From Diploptera punctata (taxonomy: Eukaryota; Arthropoda; Insecta; Blattodea; Blaberidae), in NCBI GenBank assembly GCA_030220185.1, contig JASPKZ010003441.1, forward strand, positions 62,001-126,000: a stretch of 64,000 nt of DNA. The letters are read 5' to 3'. The notes under the pieces were generated by a model, which was not told where the DNA came from, did no database searches, and saw only the letters and a list, made by a program, of their open reading frames with translations. Shown piece after piece: positions 21,370 to 30,627 of this stretch (the stretch's first letter is position 1; each line of letters begins with the position of its first letter). The position numbers and the translations under genes are program-made.

Positions 21370-22950
21370 GGGGTGCAGGGAAAAAATAATAAACCCAACC
21401 TCAACTCTGGAAACTCATGGTATTATCCATCACAGGGACTCTTGTCATCCCAACTTCTCTAAAAAAAACACATTTAACTAGAAAATAGTAGCAGACTATT
21501 TTGATTTATATTGTATCCTATAACTTTAATTTATTTTTCAGTATGATATGCATCAATCCTACATTGTTTTGTGTTTTATTCTCCTTTGTTTTAATTATTT
21601 TTTGTGTGTTAGAGTGAATTTTGTATTGTGAAACTTCCTCTTAAATTTGTATTTTTGTTTCTTTCGTTAACTATACCTTTATATGTATTTAATGCAAGTG
21701 TGTATTACTTTCTGTAACTGAACTGCTCCCGAGCACTTGCTCTTTCAGGTGTCAATATTGTGCACAAAAATTTATTCTGAGTAAAATTTATTCTTATTCT
21801 TAAAAATGCTTATAAGCCATTTTTAAATTTAAAAAAAAGTAAAAAATATTCCAATTATACTATATGGACACGAAACATGATCTCTTACTTTAGGGGAGGA
21901 GAATGCATTAAGAGTAGCCTATTTGAGAATAAATTGCTCAGAGAAATGTTTGAATCAGACAGAAACAGACAGGAGAATGGAGAAAACTTCATGACAGTGA
22001 GCTATATGAGAAACCAAAGTGCAAGAGTTAAATTTTGTAGATTATAATGGGATGGATAAAAAATGGGGACTGAATTTAAATTTACAGAAAACAGAATATA
22101 TGTGTTTGGGAAAGGATGTGGATAACCTCACACTTGAAACAGGGAAAATAAAAAATGTTAATTTTTTTAGTATCTTGGGTCAATAATTACAAGAGATGTA
22201 CAGACTAAAATTGCAATGGCAAAAAATGCAACTAAGACATTACATGGAATAATTTGGAACAAAAATATTACAAAGGAAACTAAAATGAAAATGTATAAGA
22301 GCATAATACAGAATATTTTGTCATATGGAAGTGAAACTTGGTCTTTGATGGAATTACAGAAGAATAAAATTAGAATAGTTGAATTTGACTATTTTATAAG
22401 AAGCCTCCAAAAAACAAGACAGGATAAAATAAGAAATGAATTCCTTTGGAAAGAAATGGATGACACCACATCTGTTGTTGAAGAGGATTGAAAATCAAAC
22501 GCTTAAATGGTATGGCCATGTACAAAGAATGGAAAATGAAAGATGGCCAAAAAATATATATACAATGGTCACCCCCTGGAAAAAATAAACGTGGCATACC
22601 AAGATGGAAATGGAAAACCTACGTCAGAACCATAATGGATGATAGGAATTTGGAAAAGGGAGATTGGAATGATACAGATAAATGGAAACTGAAGACGGCA
22701 AACCTATAAGTGGAGGAAAGCAGAAGAAGAAGAAGAAGATAATGGGATGGACATAACATGGCGTGGAAACTTATAGTAAGTCAAACCAGAGGAAAAGTAC
22801 CAAGTAGGTAGGCTAAGAATGAGATGGGAGAATAATATTAACCATGATTTGTGAAGGATGGGAATGATTGGAGAACATTAGCTCAGGTATGGTAAGCTTA
22901 TGCCCTCGTGGCCTAGTGCAAGTTAGTTAGTTAGTGTGTTAGTTAGTTAT
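21370..22950 (+). pseudogene. LINE-B remnant carrying other insertions
   Basis: LINE-B C-terminal sequence in three blocks. 21395-21480 resembles NSGNACYYAVQTLLTSQLL. 21830-22043 reads IPIILYGHET and continues as in other B copies. 22745-22920 carries MAWKL and then the decayed PRMRWENN region (AATGAGATGGGAGAATAATA). A GTTAGTTAGTTAGTGTG tail follows. 21481-21830 is foreign and looks like the 3' end of another AT-rich repeat; 22057-22738 is a LINE-C insertion with a perfect target duplication. All frames are broken. Confidence 0.75.
22057..22738 (+). pseudogene. LINE-C insertion with 13-bp target duplication
   Basis: A 682-bp, 5'-truncated LINE copy. It reads LNLQKTEYMCLGKDVDN, then KMYKSIIQNILSYGSETWSL, KIKRLNGMAMYKEW, GKNKRGIPRWKWKTYVRTIM and WKLKTANL, followed by a (GAA)n tail at 22722-22738. 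One frameshift lies near 22490. ATAATGGGATGGA occurs at 22044-22056 and 22739-22751, so the borders are exact. The target was an older LINE-B copy in the same orientation. Confidence 0.9.
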
Positions 22951-23035
22951 AAGAAAGCCAGAAGGTAGGACATGAATTAAGATAGAATGACATAAGTAAT
23001 AAGTTGAGGGTGGTGAATTATACAGGAAAATATGT

Positions 23036-23262
23036 CTCGCATCGTAGCTCAGCGGTTTGCCTTGGCTCACAGCTATGAGATTTGCGCTGATTCTACCCTA
23101 TAGGGGAAGACATTCTCTCATGATATATCGGTCAGCATGGAACGGGAATTTGGATGGCTATATTCTACAAATATGTAGCGTTTGCAGGTTGAGAACACCA
23201 ACTATAACAGCTGTGGTATACGACATCGTGACGTCATTATATCCAATTGTTCCTAATTTTAG
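23036..23262 (+). repeat. SINE S6, 5' part
   Basis: tRNA-like head with a good box A (TAGCTCAGCGG at about 23045), weak box B (GCTGATTCTACCC), then body GGGAATTTGGATGGCTATAT and ACTATAACAGCTGTGGTATA. The latter matches the start of the S6 fragment at 19838. Confidence 0.6.
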
Positions 23263-23277
23263 CACAGGTCCTAATTT

Positions 23278-23470
23278 AAGTTCTTCGATTTAGGTCTACT
23301 TCTTGCCAGTCTTTGGCTATTTCCAACTTCTACCTATCGCACCTAACTCACTATCAACTGCCCTCCCCCAAGTTATCCTTGGTCTGCCAACTATCCTTGC
23401 GCCTTGCAGATTCCAGCCTAGTGCACACCTTTCTATAGAGTTCTGAGATTTGCTTAGAGATACTTACAAC
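23278..23470 (-). pseudogene. LINE-G C-terminal fragment
   Basis: The minus strand reads LQGARIVGRPRITWGRAVDS and ELGAIGRSWKEIAKDWQEV, the end of a LINE pol protein with the GRPR.TW block. The spacing differs from LINE-A to LINE-F. Short and decayed. Confidence 0.6.
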
Positions 23471-24580
23471 ATGCCACCCGTATATAAGTTGCTAGGTCAA
23501 GGGTCTTCTAGGCCTGCGGCGCTATTAATTTTTTCTTTTTGTGGAAAACAAACCAACAAATACTAGATTGAATAGAAAATAAAACACAATCAACCTTCAA
23601 AATATTATGGTAGATTTTTTTTTTCGTCACATGGTCTGTCAAAATAATTTCCTTAGAAAAATTTTTGTAGACATATTTTTTTTCGAAAGTAATTAGAGGT
23701 AGAACAACAAAGACTGTTTTGGAATATGTAATAGAAATTCTAGGATGAAAAGAGAGAGAGAGAGAGAGAGTAAGTAATGGTTTCATTCTCAAGACATTGC
23801 CTTCAGAGAAGAATGACAATGACTATATGACCTTAGATGTTAAAAGTGTCTGTAAATAGAAACAAAAAATAACTAGAAGAATCACCGTTTTATATATTTT
23901 AGTTGAATACTGACATGTCCGTTATTTTGTTGATATGTGTTAACTCAAATGTAAGAGTCATGCTACTGATTCTGAGAATACTGTGCGTAATCTATTTTCT
24001 TTGTTTCTCTTGTTATTTATATGAGCAGTACGCTGTGTGGGGGAAACAGAGGCTGATGACCAAACACTTGCGACACGTGTCGCGCTTGCAACAAACATAT
24101 AATTGTGTATATACCGGTAAGCTATTGCAAAGAAAATGAGAGTTCTCATATCGTTGGAGATAGAAAAGTAAAATAATATGTTATTGACCCTGAGAATGAA
24201 TGAGGATCTCGACGATTATGTCATCTTGACACGGCCATCTCTTCAAGGCTAAGCCGGCAAGGCGGATGAAGAACGTATTCGTGTAACTGTCTTGCTACGG
24301 TGTAAATTATGTCACTATCCTGTAATTTCTTGATTGCGAGAACCAAATACACGCTCGCAGGATATACTAGAAACTTTTTATTTTCTCATAGTTGAGTTGT
24401 GTGAATTGAACTGTATTATTATTATTATTAATATTAGTGCTAGGATTTTTATGCAAATACATATTTGTTTCTACATTAGTTAAAGTTATACTTTCATTGT
24501 ACTCGTATGTTTGCGAATTAGAGGATTAGGAGTGGTTTAAGACACATTTGATTTTCCATATTTGTCCATATTTCAGGAAA
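23471..24580. other. Unassigned stretch with small (GA)n run
   Basis: A GA dinucleotide run lies at 23751-23771. A 103-codon minus-strand frame (23819-23508) has no recognised domain. No gene call. Confidence 0.35.
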
Positions 24581-24584
24581 CAGG

Positions 24585-25790
24585 TCGAATGCATAAAGCC
24601 AGACGAAATTTGCCTTGGTCGAAAGAGTGACGATCTTTCGCCGTTAAAATTCGACCGTCAAGAAACGAGGACGTGGGTTCCACTGAGGTAATCTTTTCCA
24701 GAGGTAAAAAGTCCCCTATTCGGTTCTCCGGGCGGGGACTACTTACGGGAATCCATGCCAAAGGCTCAAATGCAGGGATGCGTTCCTTGGGACATGAGAT
24801 ATTAGACGACATTCATTATATAATAGTGGCCACTAGAAATATTGACGCGGGAATTAGATAAATCGTCCTATAGATATATCCATCGCTGTGGTCTCGAGGT
24901 AACGTGATGCCTTGTCATGCAGCGGACCCGGGTTCGATTCCCGGTCGAGACAAGCTTCCTGGGTAAAGTTTTTTATTTCGGGGTTTTTCTTCATCTGTAA
25001 GACAAATGCCAGGAAGCTTTGAGGCCGAAACGGTCCCCGGACATCATTTAGCCATTATCATCCACGGTGTGGAAAGCAACGGTAAGCTACCACACCTGTA
25101 ATTCCCTAGTAAAGCTGCAAAGCATAGCATGAAAATGCTATGATTGCAGAGATAGACCTGCCCTAGGGCAGAACACTATGGATAAAAAAAATCCCTTGAT
25201 ATAGTCGCTTTGTAGAAAGTTAGATGGCCAGGAGAAGGAGGCAGGAATCAGGAGGCTTTTCGTTCTACTATGGGGGTGCAGCGAGACCTGAATTCGGAAA
25301 GGGCTTTTTAGTTCGAAGGAAGATTCTCTCCGCTATCCGGGATATTAGGCCTACGTTTGTCAATGTTAAGGTATCATACATAATTCTAAAGGGTAAAGGC
25401 ATGATTTTTAATCGTAAATGTACAGTCCCACGGATGAGTTTAATGAAGAATTAGAATGCGTATTTGATAGTCTTTTAAGGATATCATACGGATATTGTCT
25501 TAGGAGATTTTAATGCAAAAGTTGGACGGGAAGATACGTTTAGCCCAACTAAAGGCAAATTCTGTCTTCGTGAAGATATTAACGACAATGGGATTAGGTT
25601 CATCACCTTTGTCACATCTAAGTATCTTATTGTTAAGAGCAAAACATTCTAGCACAAGTATATTCATAAACACACCTGGACTTCTCCAGACGGCGAACTC
25701 GATAAATCATGTATTTGTGTATAAACGCTGGCACAGTAGCATCATCTATGTAAGATCAGTTAGAGGGACGAACCAAATTCACATATATTA
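24585..25790 (+). pseudogene. LINE-A 5' region and endonuclease remnant, split by S1a
   Basis: Plus-strand copy of the sequence at 33.5-34.5 kb. Before the SINE it carries the 5' segment (CTTGGTCGAAAGAGTGACGA, TTCGGTTCTCCGGGCGGGGA, ATGCCAAAGGCTCAAATGCA). After the SINE it continues with the EN domain: VRWPGEGGRN-like sequence, FYYGGAARPEFGKGFLVRR, AIRDIR, a frameshifted GDFNAKVGRED equivalent near 25505-25535, and HVFVYKRWHSSIIYVRSVRG to about 25775. Multiple frameshifts. RT is absent. Confidence 0.8.
24880..25185 (+). repeat. SINE S1a inside LINE-A
   Basis: Head CATCGCTGTGGTCTCGAGGT, box B GGGTTCGATTCCC, complete body and a short tail (CACTATGGATAAAAAAA). LINE sequence resumes at 25190. The flanks AAATCGTCCTATAGATATA and AAATCCCTTGATATA look like a diverged target duplication. 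Confidence 0.88.
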
Positions 25791-26084
25791 ACTTAGGTGC
25801 ATTTTCCTGCCGGTCAAAGTTTTATTGTTATATCGCCTATGATAAAATATTTTTTACAGTGATGAATCCAGTCTCTTCCAATCTGCCGAGGTGAGGAAAT
25901 AGTATCCCTATGTCATTTCCATCATACAATCAAGTATGAAGTGTGTAGGGAAATAATAAAACTGTTACATAAAATGTGCAGGAAATGCTTTAGAAGTTTC
26001 CACAAATGTGGATGTCCTCTACATCTGCTTAGGTCTGTTGATCCGTTCCATGCTGAAGTTTATGAGTAAGTTATTTTTTACTAG

Positions 26085-26345
26085 TAGAGGTTACCAGCCT
26101 CTAGCCAAACCCCTCTTCCTGGAGGACAGGGAACTGCAATTTCGGAGTGTTCGTCTCCTAGAGAAGTTGCCTTCACTACGGCTTTGGGGACTTCTCTTCT
26201 CCCCACGTACCCTGTGGACGGGGCCCTACCCAGGTACTACCCACTGGGCGAGTGGGACCTGGAGCTCACAAAAGGGCAGGGGCGCCTACTTCCTGGAATG
26301 GACTACCTCTTTCAAGGGTTCCACTCTGTTACCCATGCTCTACAT
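26085..26345 (+). other. GC-rich block of unknown origin
   Basis: About 260 bp clearly richer in G+C than the surroundings (CTCTTCCTGGAGGACAGGGA, GACGGGGCCCTACCCAGGTA, GAGCTCACAAAAGGGCAGGG). It is open in one plus frame (26008-26358) but shows no domain, and neither flank shows splice or gene structure. It could be the 5' UTR of a LINE or part of an unlisted repeat. Confidence 0.4.
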
Positions 26346-26799
26346 GTGTAATATGTAACTCTAAATTGAATAAGTACTTAATAATTAGCTTAAATTAAAG
26401 AAGGTCAAAATTAATTTAGGAAGTCAGATCTCGTTTCAGATTGTATATTCACTCTTATTCAATAATTTAAAAAACTGAATATAATGGACCAACTTTTATA
26501 ATATTCCTATATTTTGAAAATACCTTTGATAAAGCAAATGTAAATTAATTATGGAATATTATGAAACACAAAAGCGTACCAACATTTAATACTGTCTTAC
26601 AATAAGACGTTTATACAGAAAATAATATTTTGGTATAAACTGGAATGAAAAATAGAAATGAAATAACTGTAACCATAGAGAATTGACACTGGGATGCCCG
26701 CTTTCATCATACCTTTTTAGTATAGATTTGTACACTGTATTGACAATACTATATTACAATCGACAGACAAGTATTTATTCATAAGTTTTCTTCTTCACG

Positions 26800-27605
26800 G
26801 TTTAGGTTTATTTACTAGCCTGTTCCGGCTCCATCTTTCCATCTTTTCCTTGGTCTTCCCAAACTTCTTCTTCCTCGTGGTGAATAGCTGTATGCTGCTT
26901 TTGGTATTCTATTCTCAGTCATCCTTGCCAAGTGTTCTTTCCAGTTTGTTCTGTATTTCTCTATTGTTGTGTTTAATTCCTCTACTTTTAGTTGTCTTAT
27001 TTCTGTGTTATGTTTTATGTCTGTTCTTTGATATCCTGCTATTGGTCTGAGGAATCTCATTTCAGCAGCTTGTATTATGGCAGACTGTTGTGTTGTCATT
27101 GTGCCTTTTTCGGATCCATAAGTAATAATAGGCACTGCCATTGTCTTGTATAATTTCATTATAGAGTCTTTCCTGGCTTTATTTTTCAAAGTTCCTTTTA
27201 GTGTTCCTGTTATATAATTAAACTTATTTAGTTTGTTATTTATATCTGTTTCCACTGTGTATGATATTTCGCAACCTAGGAAGTTATATCTTACTACTTG
27301 TTCTATTGGTTTATTTTCTAATATTATCTTTGTCCGAACTGGATGAGCGCCCTTTAAGGCCATTGTTTTTTATTTTTGTGAGGATATCTTCATGTTGTAT
27401 TTTTTTATATTTCATTTAGTTTATATAGTATTCTTTGTAGTTCGTCCTCTGTTTTTGCTATTAAAATCTGGTCATCTGCAAAGACTACTTTATTTATTAC
27501 TGTATTTCCTAAGTTAATTCCCCCAGTCGTCATTTACTTCCATGATCTTATGTCGTCGAAATAAATATTAAAAAAGAGTGGTTGATAGTGGACAACCTTC
27601 AAGTT
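26800..27605 (-). pseudogene. LINE-D RT C-terminal half
   Basis: Minus-strand copy. Near 27460-27490 it has VVFADDQILIAKTEDELQ, the RT active site. The open frame 27363-26815 (182 codons) then reads VVRYNFLGCEISYTVETDIN, KLYKTMAVPIITYGSE, WKEHLARMTENRIPKAA and GRRSLGRPRKRWKDG. A (GAA)-type tail lies at the low-coordinate end (complement of 26789-26796). The plus-strand 66-codon frame is a shadow. It is 5'-truncated and inserted into an opposite-strand LINE. Confidence 0.85.
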
Positions 27606-27779
27606 TTAAAATAAAAAAAATACATTTTTAGGTACATTACTTTTTGCAGATGACCGGGTTCTTATATCTAGCCCAGAGGATGTTTTATAGGTCATATTTC
27701 AATCAAGTAATAGCCTAATTTTAAATAGTATAGTATTCATTATCAATAAAGGAAACTGAATACTCGTATATGATTAAGA

Positions 27780-28270
27780 AAGTTTACTTGGGTTTTCCGC
27801 GTCATGGATTCAAGGTTGGCCTCTGACCACTGATTCCAACCTTTCGACATGATCCCACATGCCATTATCAGCTTTTGTCATATTGCGGTTCGTTTCGGAA
27901 GCCGTATTCCCATCCATGGGTCGACCATGCTCCATGTTGCCCAACTGTGGTATTCTTCATATCTTCTACGCAGTTCTAGGGATCACAAGATAGGTAGCGA
28001 GAACAGTTTTCCATGTAGATGGTAATCTTTGGGTATCATCTCGGGTGTTCATAGAATGTGGTCCTTTCTCAATTTCTATTGCTTTCTTGTAGATTCTTAA
28101 TTTTTCATGATCTATTTGAGCCAAAGTTCTAGATCCTGTGAGGTCGATCTTGTGACTCTTCTGTTTCATATGTTGCACCAGAGTTGAAGTCAGTTTTTGA
28201 TGATTTATTGCAGCCTTATGTTTTGTATTCGGCAGGATCTGTTGGTACGTCCTGCATATGTATATGTTAC
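27780..28270 (-). pseudogene. Penelope-like element endonuclease (GIY-YIG) fragment
   Basis: The minus strand, from 28265 down, reads a decayed RTYQQILP, HKAAINHQKLTSTLVQHMKQ and SHKIDL, then DHEKLRIYKKAIEIEKGPHS and DDTQRLPSTWKTVL. This resembles the C-terminal GIY-YIG nuclease of Penelope-like retroelements: an E/K-H-K.A block, LA.H....H.ID, then a R..EAIEI.K.P..N..DD...L...W end. The GIY-YIG motif itself lies in the decayed start. About 180 bp of 3' non-coding sequence follows the stop. I infer the family from pattern, not from a search. Confidence 0.55.
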
Positions 28271-28561
28271 GATTAGGACATGCTATTAAATATATTAGAA
28301 GTAAATTAAATTTCTACATGATAATGGCTGTCCCTTTATTGTTGTATGTTTGTCAGTTTTGGACTTAACTAGAAGAGAGTATGAAGAAAACCCTAGAAGC
28401 AACAGAGATAATGTTTTTAAAAAGAGTAGCCGGTTACATGCTTTTGGATGAAAGGAAAAGTGATATCAATAAATATTAAATAATTTTAAACTGATGTATA
28501 AAATAGATAATATACGAGCAATTGGAGGGAGCATTTTCACAGAATGAAAACAGTCCGGATA

Positions 28562-28612
<51 letters not shown>

Positions 28613-28628
28613 TGCGTGTGTGTGTGTA
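28562..28628. repeat. (TG)n/(CGTG)n microsatellite
   Basis: TA, then TG, then CGTG units, then TG again. Confidence 0.95.
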
Positions 28629-28780
28629 TAGAAGCAATTTCGGTAGCCAAAAAGAGATGGATCCAACTTTTCAATAGACATTTATAAGCCTTAAATACTA
28701 GCCTTAATCCTTGAAATGATCATAAATAAAAATTGGCAAATATTTCTAGATATTTCATAAACATAAATCCATCCATAGTA

Positions 28781-29025
28781 TTAAAATATATATACAGTCA
28801 ATATGCCCATTTCACCAATAAATGTTTAAAATGGTCAACAAGTTTCTACAGCCAAGCTGTCATTCTCAAGACCAGATATTGACTGAGTCAATATCTGGTC
28901 TTGAGAATGACAGCTTGGCTGTAGAAACTTGTTGACCATTTTAAACATTTATTGGTGAAATGGGCATATTGACTGTTATATATTTTAATATTGTATCACC
29001 AAGAAGATCAATTGTGTATTAAATA
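28781..29025. mobile_element. Palindrome-bearing 245-bp insertion in an S1a tail
   Basis: 28794-28884 is the exact reverse complement of 28886-28976: 91-nt arms around a single G at 28885. A further ~15 nt outside each arm pair with one mismatch. The whole 245 bp sits inside the 3' tail of the S1a copy at 29037-29353: CATCCATAGTA occurs at 28770-28780 and again at 29026-29036, and the S1a copy's own duplication (TAAACATAAAT) lies outside both. No coding capacity. It could be a foldback element or MITE. Confidence 0.8.
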
Positions 29026-29353
29026 CATCCATAGTAATTCTGCCCGAAGGCATGTCCATCACTGCAATCATAGCATTTTCATGCTCTGCCTGCAGCTTTA
29101 CTAGGGAATTGTAGGTGGGTAGCTTCCCGTTGCTTTCTACACCGGTGAAGGATGATAATGATAATGAGAAGGATGATGATGGCCATATGATTTCGGGGAC
29201 CGTTTGGGCCTTAAAGTTTTCCTGACATTTGTGTTACAGGTGAGAAAAAACTCCGATAAAAACCTCACCCAGAAAAACTGCCCCGGCCGGGGATCGAACC
29301 CGGGCCCGCTGCGTGACAAGGCAGCACGCTACCTCGAGACCACAGCGGTGGAC
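29026..29353 (-). repeat. SINE S1a, full length, tail split by palindrome
   Basis: Minus strand. The head ends at CCACCGCTGTGGTCTCGAGG (complement of about 29329-29348), with box B GGGTTCGATCCCC, full body and tail. TAAACATAAAT at 28758-28768 and 29354-29364 is a perfect 11-bp target duplication once the 245-bp palindromic insertion is removed. Confidence 0.92.
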
Positions 29354-29364
29354 TAAACATAAAT

Positions 29365-30383
29365 AGTAATTGCTATAATGAGTACCATGGTTTTTAAGGC
29401 ATATGAAGGCGAGCTGTTTCTTGTGGAAAGAACTACTTCAACGTCACTAATTAGGTGATGTAAAGGGTAATATGGTTATTTCCTGAAAAAACAGTTTCAA
29501 CATAGTCCGCGTCCATATGCCTTTAACCGTGGCCCTTACTAATGTATAGAATTAGATTATCCAGAATTGTACTTGCAATGTAAACACAACACACTGTGGT
29601 ACAGTATTTATTCTCTTTTGGTCCTCTAAAACTTCATGACCCCCCCCCCCCACACACACACAGAGACAACAGAGTGAGCGCAGTTTTTATGGTAGCAATA
29701 CACCGTGCGCGCGCGCGCACACGCACACACACATGCATATATACATAGGCTACATAAACACACACAGACACCCATACACACACGCACACATTGTATGTTC
29801 AGTTTGTGTATGGTTTTTGTGTCCTAAGATAATTGGAGATTAATTTGGTTCTCTTTGATGAATGCGAAGTTGTGTATAAACGACTGATTTTTTAAAATGA
29901 TATATTTCTGGATTTGAAGTATTTGTTGAGGAGACACTTCCTGATGATAATTTGTAAATGTTGGTGGTACTGTGGCAGAAAATTAAGCAAATAGCGTTGG
30001 AACTTGGAAAGGTTTATATAAATTAAAATTATATATTTCTGGAGCTAAGGTGTTTATTGAGGACCTTTTTCTTGAAGTATTAGAAAGTGGTGAATTAAAA
30101 ATTTGATTGAATGTTTCTGAAATCCAATTCGATAAAATGTAGTGCTTTCACATCTTGAATGAATTGATGTTCGAACTATTTTGTTCAAACAAATCATCGT
30201 AAAACGTAAATTGTAGATTTCTTAAAATGTATTCTTTTGTCCGTTATTGACAAAAATCCCTAGTTTTATTAATATGCTGTTTAACGTTGAATTGTACTTT
30301 CATGTCTATTTCGTAGTCTTCGAAATGGTTTTCTTATGTTGATGTATAAATATTTGTAATGTAATTGGTGTGTGTGGAAAATA
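29365..30383. other. Unassigned stretch with (CA)n and (GC)n simple repeats
   Basis: 29641-29665 is a C-run then CA repeats; 29706-29800 has alternating GC then CA. Simple repeats aside, no gene or element is seen. Confidence 0.5.
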
Positions 30384-30490
30384 CAGTGAGTTTCACTCGA
30401 CCTGCGGCCGATAGCGGGAAAAGTGACTGCAAGCATTGAGTCATAAACTCACGCAGCCCACGCTGGTGGCAAGTCGAGTGAAACTCGCTG
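30384..30490. mobile_element. MITE M1, 107 bp, uninterrupted copy
   Basis: The ends read inward as CAGTGAGTTTCACTCGAC (left) and CAGCGAGTTTCACTCGAC (right), one mismatch, with partial pairing further in (GCGGCCGATAGCGGG against CCACGCTGGTGGC). ATA flanks both sides, a possible 3-bp duplication. The inverted second copy at 49178-49621 confirms it is a repeat family. Confidence 0.75.
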
Positions 30491-30627
30491 ATATATATCT
30501 ATATCTTCGTTTAAAAAATGTTGAGTTCGTTAATATCCTTTATTTAACACCCAAGCTTTAGAACCACAAGTTGGATGAATTATAGCAGGATTTTAATATC
30601 ATAATAAATATGAAAGTAAAGTAATAA
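30491..30627. other. Short unassigned spacer
   Basis: AT-rich, with TA-rich sequence near 30490-30510. Confidence 0.3.

Larger units (their letters stand above)
26490..28560 (+). pseudogene. Plus-strand LINE RT remnant in three blocks
   Basis: Block 1 (26490-26790) has decayed RT palm sequence ending near HHTFLV. Block 2 (27610-27780) reads TLLFADDRVLISSPEDVL, the catalytic FADD motif. Block 3 (28285-28560) reads MAVPLLLYVCQFW, then ATEIMFLKRVAGYMLLDERK, the C-terminal region. The order and orientation suggest one LINE copy split by the minus-strand LINE at 26800-27605 and by 27780-28270 (Penelope-like). Many stops. Confidence 0.65.

Noticed and set aside
26008..26358. 116-codon frame over the GC-rich block as a host gene
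   Set aside because: Only part of it overlaps the GC-rich block, there is no recognised domain, and nearby sequence is all repeats. Kept as an unexplained block only.
28466..28681. Frame with His/Thr repeats
   Set aside because: Comes from the TG/CGTG microsatellite.
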